Below, piece after piece: positions 1 to 6,480 of a DNA stretch of 21,250 nucleotides. The notes under the pieces were generated by a model. It did no database searches, was not told the origin of the DNA, and saw only the letters and a list, made by a program, of their open reading frames with translations. Origin of the DNA: a virus. Made by a program: the position numbers and the translations under genes. The stretch's first letter is position 1. Each line of letters opens with the position of its first letter. Location: IMG/VR virus record IMGVR_UViG_3300031746_000203, positions 1 through 21,250 of that record; one strand, 5' to 3'.

Positions 1-1
1 A

Positions 2-1528
2 GTATCTTATATTCTTGAGAGCGATGCTGCTGGTGGAAGTTCAGTTGATGATTTCACATTCCCGTTGCCAGTAGGAGTCATTCCAGATACGGATAGTAAT
101 ATTAATATCTTTATTACAGATCCGGCTACTGGAATTGAAAGCCAAGTAATTCCTAACAAAACAGCTTTTTATGATCCTACCATTACTGCCAGCACTTCAA
201 GTTTTATATTCGGCGCTGGATACACATATTCATACACTGTTGTTTTGGAAGACTCAGTGCAGAAAGAAGGTCACGATGGTACCTTAACTGCACTAACAGC
301 GACTACAGCAACGTTCAGTAGCACATCAATAGCGTTCGGACTTGATGATGAAAGTTTAACAAGGAGTTTAAGAATATTTGATTCTACTGGTGGATTAAAT
401 AATGGTTCATTTACAATAACTGATGTAACCGATGGTGTATTAAGCATCTCACGAGGCGTTGGAGTATTCTCTACTGAAAGCTCGGTTCGATTTGAGATAG
501 TAGATTCTGCGTCACAAACCGCTGAAATACTATTTACGGATGACATTCCAATTCTAGCTGGTGCTCAAGTTAGGGCTACAATAGTAGATATTAAGGATGC
601 TGACTTCTTTGATGTTGGTTGGGTTACGGCATTCGAAGAATTGGAAAAAATTGAGGTTGACATTGTAGTCCCTCTTCCGTCTCAAACAATTAGTCAAATT
701 TTGCAGAACGCACGTATTCATTGCGAAACGATGAGCAATATCAAGAATCGTCGTGAGCGTGTATTGTTCACTGGGGCCATCAACGGATTGCTACCTGAGA
801 ATGTAATTGGAACTGAGCCAGCTGCGGTTGAAGATATTGGAGTTCTTGAAGGTATTCAAGGAGATGACACTTCAGAAATATTAGCTGGTGATACTGAGGA
901 TCTAGCTGATTACGGTGTGCCAAATTCATTCGGAGATACATTCCGCGTTGTATATTTTTACCCGGATCAAATCGTAGTCCAGATTGGAGCTGACAGAACA
1001 ATTATTGATGGATTCTTTATTGCTGCTGCCGCTGCTGGATATCTATCTGGTGTGCCAAACGTAGCAATTCCATTGACGAATAAAGTATTGAGCGGCTTTA
1101 CAATTCTAAGAAACAAGGTTTTTAGGCCAATCATTCTTGAGAATTTGACTGTTGCGGGTATTTGTGTATTGCAACCAACCATAGGTGGCGGACGAGTTAT
1201 TCATGGTCGCACCACAACTCAGAGTGGTTTCGTTGAGGAGCAAGAAGTAAGCATCGTATTTATTCGTGACAGAATTGCAAAGACAATGCGCGCGGCTTTC
1301 CAGGCTTTCATTGGACAAGCTGAGTCATCCACATTGCAAGGTTCATTGAGTTCAAGAGCGGTCGGCATTCTTAATGGATTAATTAGTCAGGGATTAATAA
1401 CACAATTTGCCGATTTAAAAATTGCCCGTGATCAAGTTGATCCAACACAATGGAATATTTCCGTAGCGGTTCAACCAGTGTATCCAGTTAACTACATTTA
1501 CATTGAAGTTTCTATTGGATTATTATAA
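2..1528 (+). CDS. Contractile tail sheath protein (5' truncated by window edge)
   Basis: The frame is open from the first complete codon at position 2, so the true start lies upstream; the TTG at 65 is only an internal leucine codon. 508 residues are visible. The sheath forms the contractile outer cylinder of the tail, which shortens to drive the tube into the host. Seen: a beta-rich variable region in the first ~190 residues, then a middle segment with VDIVVPLPSQTI, NARIHCETMS and NRRERV, and a C-terminal domain with GVPNVAIPLTNKVLSG, GGGRVIHGRTTT, EEQEVSIVFIRDRIAKTM and a closing beta-strand arm (NYIYIEVSIGLL). This order (a polar NRRERV stretch, a G-rich R-x-x-x-G-R-T-T-T loop, then the V-x-x-I-R-D-R-I helix start) is characteristic of phage tail sheaths. 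The tail tube gene follows 14 bases later, the usual order. Arginine codons are mostly CGN (12 of the 20 counted from position 65 on), unlike the tape measure gene, which fits a highly expressed structural protein. Identification is confident; phage subgroup is not. Confidence 0.92.
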   Translation, partial: VSYILESDAAGGSSVDDFTFPLPVGVIPDTDSNINIFITDPATGIESQVIPNKTAFYDPTITASTSSFIFGAGYTYSYTVVLEDSVQKEGHDGTLTALTATTATFSSTSIAFGLDDESLTRSLRIFDSTGGLNNGSFTITDVTDGVLSISRGVGVFSTESSVRFEIVDSASQTAEILFTDDIPILAGAQVRATIVDIKDADFFDVGWVTAFEELEKIEVDIVVPLPSQTISQILQNARIHCETMSNIKNRRERVLFTGAINGLLPENVIGTEPAAVEDIGVLEGIQGDDTSEILAGDTEDLADYGVPNSFGDTFRVVYFYPDQIVVQIGADRTIIDGFFIAAAAAGYLSGVPNVAIPLTNKVLSGFTILRNKVFRPIILENLTVAGICVLQPTIGGGRVIHGRTTTQSGFVEEQEVSIVFIRDRIAKTMRAAFQAFIGQAESSTLQGSLSSRAVGILNGLISQGLITQFADLKIARDQVDPTQWNISVAVQPVYPVNYIYIEVSIGLL

Positions 1529-1542
1529 CTTAAAGGAAACAA

Positions 1543-2160
1543 ATGCCACTTAGGGACCAATCTACGCCTTTATATCAGAACAGAACCGGAACACATTTAT
1601 CTACCAATATTATACTTTTGGTAAATAATCGCGCTATTGCTGCCGTAAAGACATTAGCAATTACAGAATCTCGCGGCATATCAATGATAAATGAAATAGG
1701 CTCAGATGGCCATATCGATAGTGCGCCTAACAAATCAACTGATGTTTCTGGCAGCTGCTCACGTACACGATTTAATAGAACGCGCATTGCCGAAGCTTTT
1801 GACAGAGGTTTCGTGCATGTTGCGGCACAACGTGTTCCATTTGAAATTGTAATTCAAGATAATTTCCAAGGCAGCGATGATGACAGCAAAATTATCACTA
1901 CTATACGAAATGTTTGGATTGAAAGAATAGAGGTTACTTATAGCGCAGAAGATTTTGTTATTGTAGAAAACATGAATTGGCAAGCAGAATCAATTGATAG
2001 CCATCTTGGTAATCAGCAGAACGTAGTTGGAATTAGTCATGCTGGAAATAGTGCGCCAAATATAATTAATCCATTTGAAGCTTCGGCCGATTTTGGCACT
2101 TATCGTGGCGCTCTTGATGGCGCGGGTCTAATTAACGCTGTTGTAAACGGCACTCTTTAA
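1543..2160 (+). CDS. Tail tube protein
   Basis: A 205-residue protein, the right size for a myovirus tail tube (gp19-like), which stacks as rings to form the inner channel that carries DNA. The ATG at 1543 is preceded by a good ribosome site, AAAGGAA at 1532-1538. The gene begins 14 bases after the sheath stop, the standard sheath-tube order. Visible features are a beta-rich core with IILLVNNRAIAAVKTLAITESR near the N-terminus, FVHVAAQRVPFEIVIQD in the middle, and IRNVWIERIEVTYSAEDFVIVENMNWQAESI toward the C-terminus. Alternating hydrophobic strands of this kind fit the tube beta-sandwich. The C-terminal ~45 residues are Gly/Ala/Asn rich. No signal peptide or membrane segment is seen. The name rests on size, position and strand pattern rather than on a signature motif. 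Like the sheath it favours CGN arginine codons (8 of 13). Confidence 0.85.
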   Translation: MPLRDQSTPLYQNRTGTHLSTNIILLVNNRAIAAVKTLAITESRGISMINEIGSDGHIDSAPNKSTDVSGSCSRTRFNRTRIAEAFDRGFVHVAAQRVPFEIVIQDNFQGSDDDSKIITTIRNVWIERIEVTYSAEDFVIVENMNWQAESIDSHLGNQQNVVGISHAGNSAPNIINPFEASADFGTYRGALDGAGLINAVVNGTL

Positions 2161-2194
2161 TTAATATTCAGCAATAATTCGGCGTTATATATAT

Positions 2195-2200
2195 AGGAGG
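2195..2200 (+). promoter_or_regulatory. Orphan strong Shine-Dalgarno (AGGAGG) in tube-chaperone gap
   Basis: AGGAGG sits in the 104-base gap between the tail tube and chaperone genes, 65 bases before the chaperone ATG, which has its own site (AGGAGAG, 2254-2260). No ATG or GTG lies at a usual distance behind it. A TTG at 2204 would give only 12 codons at a cramped 3-base spacing. An AT-rich 6-bp inverted repeat (TAATTG 2201-2206 / CAATTA 2216-2221) follows directly. It may be chance, a relic of a lost gene, or a standby ribosome site. Confidence 0.3.
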
Positions 2201-2264
2201 TAATTGCGCTACTGCCAATTAAAGCAGAAGTGCATGGCATAAGTTTAACAAATAGGAGAGTAAG

Positions 2265-2939
2265 ATGGAAGAGCAAAAAGGCCGAAGTTCTCGTGGAAGT
2301 ATTGAGAGTCCGTTAGGCCGAGTTAATATATCATCGTCCGGCCAGAAACGACCAATGATTAGTGTAGACGATCCAACAGACCCTGTATCTCCGGAAGGAC
2401 AGTATGTACAGGAATCATCAGTGGCAGATAGACGCAGAGCTTATGCCCAAGCCCAAGCGCGTGAGGAACGTGTTGCGGCAGATGCTAGAGTTTTAGCAGA
2501 GGAAGCTCATCGCTCCAGGGTTGATGAAAGAATGGAATCTGGAGCAAAGAAAAGAACAGAAATATTATTAGGACTTGGAAGAGGGGTAAAAGATGTTGAT
2601 GTTGAAGGCATAATATTTTCTCTTAGAACATTGAAAAATTATGAATGGAAAGATGCGATAAAAGCGGTAGCATTATCAGAGTTGGCTATAGAGCAAGCTT
2701 ATGAAATGAGGGCTCAAACATTATCAAGATCTATTTTTGCTATTGATTCTCAGTCTATTGAAATGGTATTAGGATCCTCTGAATTAGATGATAAAATTGA
2801 TTTTGTACAAAATTTAGATGAGGCTGTAGTTTCGTATTTATATGACTCATATAATAAACTTGTTGCTGAAAACAAGTCCAAATTTAATATTAATTCACCT
2901 GAGGGAATTCAGGAGGTGGTTGAAGAAATAAAAAAATAA
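2265..2939 (+). CDS. Tail assembly chaperone, short (0-frame) product, gpG-like
   Basis: 224 residues, ATG at 2265 behind AGGAGAG (2254-2260). It lies between the tail tube and the tape measure, the fixed place of the tail assembly chaperone in long-tailed phages. The chaperone binds the tape measure and guides tube polymerisation but is usually absent from the virion. The N-terminal ~50 residues are polar and Ser/Gly/Pro rich. Residues ~55-105 form a long, highly charged Ala/Arg/Glu stretch likely to be a helix or coiled coil. Residues ~105-224 form a compact, mostly helical domain (GRGVKDVDVEGIIFSLRTLKNYEW, split by a hydrophobic IIFSL). The last codons before the stop are ATA AAA AAA TAA, which is a -1 slippery site (see the entries at 2930 and 2936). 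The assignment comes from position plus frameshift architecture; no catalytic motif is expected. A baseplate hub-assembly role (gp26-like) is a less likely alternative. Confidence 0.8.
   Translation: MEEQKGRSSRGSIESPLGRVNISSSGQKRPMISVDDPTDPVSPEGQYVQESSVADRRRAYAQAQAREERVAADARVLAEEAHRSRVDERMESGAKKRTEILLGLGRGVKDVDVEGIIFSLRTLKNYEWKDAIKAVALSELAIEQAYEMRAQTLSRSIFAIDSQSIEMVLGSSELDDKIDFVQNLDEAVVSYLYDSYNKLVAENKSKFNINSPEGIQEVVEEIKK
2930..2936 (+). promoter_or_regulatory. -1 programmed frameshift slippery heptamer A AAA AAA
   Basis: In the 0 frame the codons are ATA AAA AAA TAA, so the last A of ATA plus two AAA codons form the X XXY YYZ heptamer with perfect re-pairing after a one-base slip. The 0-frame stop TAA (2937-2939) follows directly, which tends to slow ribosomes on the site. 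After the slip, reading continues ATA ACA AGG and stays open for 123 codons. The location at the very end of the first chaperone frame is exactly where such signals occur in tail chaperone genes. Confidence 0.85.
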
Positions 2940-3307
2940 CAAGGGAGCCAGATCACAAGTTTTTATCGCATTTAGTTAATACGTTCGGAAGGCTCCCTGA
3001 TGATTTATTTTTTGAAGAAATGGATCCTATAATTCGACTTTGGTTGTATGAAAGTTGGATTGCAGATTTAGAAGATAAACACAAGTTTATGAAAGATTAT
3101 ACAATTTTGGGCGGTTCATTTCACAATCCAGATGCAGCTAAGCAAATGATGCAAGCAGAAAATCCAAGTATTATTTCAACGGACGAAGAATATGAAAAGT
3201 CAACACAAATGGTATTAGATGAAGATAAGTTAGACAAAGAGATGCAGTCAGGGCACAGAAGACGTAGAAGACAAATTAGAAAAGTGATAAACAAAGATAG
3301 CAAATAG
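2936..3307 (+). CDS. Tail assembly chaperone, -1 frame extension (gpGT-like fusion product)
   Basis: This frame is open from the slippery heptamer to TAG 3305-3307 and is probably made only as a fusion to the preceding chaperone: 224 + 123 = 347 residues. The first in-frame ATG is at 3020 (95 aa), but the 28 codons before it (beginning ITREPDHKF, then VNTFGRLPDDLFFEE) read as good protein leading smoothly into MDPIIRLWLYESW. Between 2936 and 3020 there is no ATG, GTG or TTG in frame, and the ATG at 3020 has no spaced ribosome site, so independent initiation looks unlikely. The extension is helical and acidic in the middle, ending in a strongly basic tail (GHRRRRRQIRK). In lambda the matching T part of gpGT recruits the tube protein while G coats the tape measure; the same split is inferred here. 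The tape measure follows 6 bases later. Confidence 0.8.
   Translation: MTREPDHKFLSHLVNTFGRLPDDLFFEEMDPIIRLWLYESWIADLEDKHKFMKDYTILGGSFHNPDAAKQMMQAENPSIISTDEEYEKSTQMVLDEDKLDKEMQSGHRRRRRQIRKVINKDSK
2942..2998 (+). promoter_or_regulatory. Frameshift-stimulating RNA stem
   Basis: AGGGAGCC (2942-2949) and GGCTCCCT (2991-2998) are a perfect 8-base inverted repeat with 6 G-C pairs in otherwise AT-rich DNA. The 5' arm starts 5 bases after the slippery heptamer, the spacing typical of -1 frameshift stimulators. The 41-base loop is long, so a second stem or a pseudoknot within or beyond it is possible; I see only weak candidates. It is not a terminator: no T-run follows and the open frame runs straight through it. 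Confidence 0.75.
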
Positions 3308-3315
3308 GTATAAAT
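3304..3315 (+). repeat. Junction motif ATAGGTATAAAT, copy 1
   Basis: The same 12 bases occur at 3304-3315 (chaperone stop/tape measure start) and at 17948-17959 (gp25-like stop/baseplate J start). In both copies the TAG stop supplies the AGG of the next gene's ribosome site, and ATG lies within or just after the motif. It may be a shared translation-coupling signal; TATAAAT also resembles a -10 or phage late promoter element, but at this spacing the transcript would have almost no leader. Confidence 0.4.
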
Positions 3316-5467
3316 GGCTGATATAAAAGATTTTCAAGTTGAAGAATTAAAAGCCATGGCAGAAGGGCTTAGTGATACTCCAGCTCTTTTAAAAGCAATA
3401 TCGGAAGGACATGGCCATGTAACTGAAGCAATGGCTAAAACAATAGAGATATGGCATAAAATGAGCACGGCTGCAACCAGCACTCTTGGACAATATTCAG
3501 CATTTGGTAATGTAGCCTCTAATTTGTTTCAAAAAATTTCAAATGGTAGCAAAGATGCTATTAAAGCAGTAGAAGATGCATTAGGCATTAGCTCACAAAA
3601 AGTAAAAGAAATGTTCAGAGAAAGTGGGGAAGATATAGCTGGTTTTACAATTATGGCTTTGCAACAAAGTGAGAAATTTAGAGCGGCTTTTCCTATTCCA
3701 GAATCATTAAAAAGTCTTAGTCAAGTATCTGGTGACGTATTAGGAAGTGTATCTAGTGATTTTGAAAAAGCTACACAAGCAGTTAATTTACTTCCAAAAG
3801 CATTGCGTGGTGACGTTAATGAAGCGCTTAAGGGTTTTCAAGCAGTTGCTGGACAATTTGAAGTATCAAGAAATGCAGAAAATGCATTAATAACATTACA
3901 AGCACAAGCTGGTAATTTAGGAGACATGTTTACCAGTTTTGGTAGTGATTTGAGTGGTATTGATTTAATGATGGATAATTGGGGAAAACGTATGGAATCA
4001 ACTGGTACAGCGGTTGGTATGAGTTCGAATGAAGTGCAAAAATTTGGATTACAGCTTCAAAAAATCCCTGGCATTATGACTGAAACTATTAAAAATATTG
4101 ATGGAGCTGGTAATTCAACGGATGTTTTAACTGCGGCTTTAAAAATAAATAGAGGCAGTGTTCGTGATTTAGACACTGTGTTTGGAGTCATGAATAATCA
4201 AATGAGATTATTTAATACTAGTGGAGAGGATTCATTAAAAATAATTTCTAGAATGCAAGCGTCTGTATCAGGCCTTGGAATTCCACTTGATATAATGAGA
4301 GGGTTTATAAATAACACTAGTTCCGCTTTTAAATTTTTTGGTGATAATTCTCAAGCTGCATTAACTATTATGGAAAGAATGGGACCGGCATTAAGTAAAT
4401 CTGGAGTTGGACCAGAAGGTATTGCTGAAATAGTTGGTGGTATGGTCAAAGGAATTGCAGAGTTAGATGTTGCTCAAGAAGCTTTTATTTCTAGTCAATC
4501 TGGCGGCCCTGGAGGACTTCAGGGAGGATATCAAATTGAATTATTAAAACAACAAGGCAAATCAGATCAAGTTTTTGATATGGTGCAGGGTGCTTTGAAG
4601 AAACAATTTGGTGGTGGTCCAATTATTGGTCTTGAGGAAGGAAGCAAAAGTTCTGGTGCCGCAGCACAATTAACAAAAGAAGTGGCGTTTTTAAGGCAAG
4701 GCCCATTTGGGCAACTAGCCAAAAGCAATGCGGAAGCTTATAAATTATTAGATTCTATGAAAACCGGTTTTGGAAAAGAAGCAATAACAACACCGGAAGA
4801 AACAACTCAAAAAGCAATGAAAGCCGGCGAAGCTGTTCAAGATAAGCAAACTCCAATAATCACAGGTATAGCAAATTGGGTCGAACGTATTGGTATAATA
4901 ATGACAAACGCTTCTGCAAAAACAGCGAGAGAATATACTACAATTAGTGGGCCAAAGATTATTAATCAATTAATGACAGAAGGAAAGAAAACTGCTGCTT
5001 TTGATACAACAAGAGTAGTTGAGGCTGAAGCTATTAGAAAACGTGGAGAGGCTGGCGTTGGTGGAACAACTACGGCTGGTCATAAACCCTCTGATGCTTT
5101 AAAAACAGAATTTCTAAATGTAGCAGAGGTTGCAAAAAGAGCCAAAGAAATTGTTTCGCCAACACAATATCAAATTCCTATGGAACTAGATAGAGGTCCT
5201 AAAAATTTAATAGAAGGAAATTCGGCTACCGCTCCGCCACAGTCTGGAGTAAAAAATTTATTAAATTTGAAACAAGCGGCTGGCACAACAGTTGAAGCTG
5301 ACAAAAATAAAGCTATTAAATCTACTGCTCAAGATTATAATATTAATATTAATTTAACTGATTTGTTAGCTGGTAATAAACATATACACAATGTAGCTAC
5401 AGCTGTTGTTAAAAAAGGACATGTGAATATTGAAAGTAGAGCAAGTAGCCTCCCTGCACTCTCTTAA
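3314..5467 (+). CDS. Tail tape measure protein
   Basis: 717 residues, ATG at 3314, 6 bases after the chaperone stop, with AGGT at 3306-3309 as a close, weak ribosome site. It is placed directly behind the frameshifted chaperone, the diagnostic position for the tape measure, whose helical length sets tail length and which leaves through the tube at infection. The sequence is Ala/Lys/Glu/Gly rich and mostly helical (for example LKAISEGHGHVTEAMAKTIE and EKATQAVNLLPKALRGDVNE). A Gly/Gln-rich patch lies near residues 395-440. The C-terminus (NININLTDLLAG) turns beta-like. At about 0.15 nm per residue, 717 residues predict a tail near 105-110 nm. I see no clear membrane-spanning segment and no peptidase or lysozyme motif, whereas many tape measures carry one or the other. 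Arginine codons are mostly AGA/AGG (15 of 20), unlike sheath and tube. No ATPase-type motif argues against another role. Confidence 0.85.
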   Translation: MADIKDFQVEELKAMAEGLSDTPALLKAISEGHGHVTEAMAKTIEIWHKMSTAATSTLGQYSAFGNVASNLFQKISNGSKDAIKAVEDALGISSQKVKEMFRESGEDIAGFTIMALQQSEKFRAAFPIPESLKSLSQVSGDVLGSVSSDFEKATQAVNLLPKALRGDVNEALKGFQAVAGQFEVSRNAENALITLQAQAGNLGDMFTSFGSDLSGIDLMMDNWGKRMESTGTAVGMSSNEVQKFGLQLQKIPGIMTETIKNIDGAGNSTDVLTAALKINRGSVRDLDTVFGVMNNQMRLFNTSGEDSLKIISRMQASVSGLGIPLDIMRGFINNTSSAFKFFGDNSQAALTIMERMGPALSKSGVGPEGIAEIVGGMVKGIAELDVAQEAFISSQSGGPGGLQGGYQIELLKQQGKSDQVFDMVQGALKKQFGGGPIIGLEEGSKSSGAAAQLTKEVAFLRQGPFGQLAKSNAEAYKLLDSMKTGFGKEAITTPEETTQKAMKAGEAVQDKQTPIITGIANWVERIGIIMTNASAKTAREYTTISGPKIINQLMTEGKKTAAFDTTRVVEAEAIRKRGEAGVGGTTTAGHKPSDALKTEFLNVAEVAKRAKEIVSPTQYQIPMELDRGPKNLIEGNSATAPPQSGVKNLLNLKQAAGTTVEADKNKAIKSTAQDYNININLTDLLAGNKHIHNVATAVVKKGHVNIESRASSLPALS

Positions 5468-5495
5468 TGACTCTGTTAATAATTAAGGAATAATT

Positions 5496-6467
5496 ATGCC
5501 AATACCACCAGTACTTACAAATGATCAATTTGATGCATTAGGTCGCGCCGGTCTATCAGGAACGGCTACAAATAGCATTAATAAATTAACAGGAGGTACA
5601 AATTCTGGAGGTTTTGAGTCGAATGTGGCGCCTAGTACAAGCGGCTTTGGAACAAGGCAAAGCAGAGTTCCAAATAATAGGCCGGCTTCCGAAGCGCGTC
5701 ATATGATGCGATGGTTAGTTCCTGAACAGCCTATAATACAAATGTATGTTAATCCTCAAAACTTTAAGGTTGATTATAAGAAACAGATATCTAAAGTTCG
5801 TACAAAAGGCGGATATGTATTACAATATTGGGGAGAAGAATTAACTTCATTAAGTATTAGCGGAACAACAGGAACATCTGGGATTGAAGGAATAAATGTT
5901 TTAAATGATGTATATAGGAACGAACAATTAATGATTGATCCATTCGCTTTATTTTTACAAGCGGATCGTGACAGGGCGGAAGAAGATAGTTTAACTGGGT
6001 TTGGCAGTTCATTATTTGGTCAAGTAGGAAAAATATTAACAAATGCAAAAGACGGTGGTATATCAAATGTATCTAGAGCCAAACCAACTCTTGCTTCTAT
6101 AGCTTTCACAGTGGAGCTTTATTGGTCAGGAGAAGTATGGAGAGGGTTTTTCGAGAATTTTAGTGTTACTGAAAGTGCAGACAAACTTGGATTATTTGAT
6201 TATTCTATGACATTTACAGTTACACAAAAACGCGGATTTCGTAATAACTTCCTTGCATGGCATAAAAGCGCGACATCAGGTCCAAGCAACAGCGATCCCA
6301 GAGTTGGAGCGCCTTATAGTTTTGCAGGAAATACAAGCCCGGTTATTACAGCGCCACGTAACAGGGTTGATCAGCCAAGTCTTGACTCAACATATCCTAG
6401 CCTTGGGAACGGAGCCGCCGGTAAAACTAAAACACCAGATATTATAGATGCTTTTGGAATATTTTAA
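5496..6467 (+). CDS. Baseplate/tail-hub adaptor-like structural protein
   Basis: 323 residues, ATG at 5496 with AAGGAA at 5485-5490. It lies between the tape measure and the hub protein, where myoviruses encode a small tail-end or baseplate component (gp53/XkdP-type position). Residues 1-75 are low-complexity Gly/Ser/Asn/Thr. Residues ~83-126 carry MYVNPQNFKVDYKK, RTKGGYVLQYWGEEL and SISGTTG, a beta-rich 'NP ... GG ... WGEEL ... GTTG' block found in tail-tip and baseplate structural proteins. Residues ~204-256 (FTVELYWSGEVWRGFFENF, then ESADKLGLFDYSMTFTVTQKR) form a second beta block of the 'F-x-x-F-x-V-x-E ... Y-x-x-x-F' kind. The C-terminal ~65 residues are again low-complexity Pro/Ser/Asn. 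No LysM domain follows, though XkdP-type proteins often have one. The role as a connector between tube and hub is inferred from position and fold pattern. Confidence 0.6.
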   Translation: MPIPPVLTNDQFDALGRAGLSGTATNSINKLTGGTNSGGFESNVAPSTSGFGTRQSRVPNNRPASEARHMMRWLVPEQPIIQMYVNPQNFKVDYKKQISKVRTKGGYVLQYWGEELTSLSISGTTGTSGIEGINVLNDVYRNEQLMIDPFALFLQADRDRAEEDSLTGFGSSLFGQVGKILTNAKDGGISNVSRAKPTLASIAFTVELYWSGEVWRGFFENFSVTESADKLGLFDYSMTFTVTQKRGFRNNFLAWHKSATSGPSNSDPRVGAPYSFAGNTSPVITAPRNRVDQPSLDSTYPSLGNGAAGKTKTPDIIDAFGIF

Positions 6468-6480
6468 AGAGTAAGAAGAT

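Noticed and set aside
65-1528. TTG at 65 as the start of the sheath gene
   Set aside because: The frame is open upstream to the window edge and encodes sensible protein, there is no ribosome site, and a sheath needs its N-terminal residues; the gene is simply truncated by the window.
2942-2998. Inverted repeat read as a transcription terminator
   Set aside because: No T-run follows, the loop is 41 bases, and the chaperone's -1 frame continues through it; position relative to the heptamer fits a frameshift stimulator.
3020-3307. Separate 95-residue gene starting at ATG 3020
   Set aside because: No spaced ribosome site, the protein-like frame extends 28 codons upstream to the slippery site, and the chaperone-tape measure context predicts a frameshift fusion.
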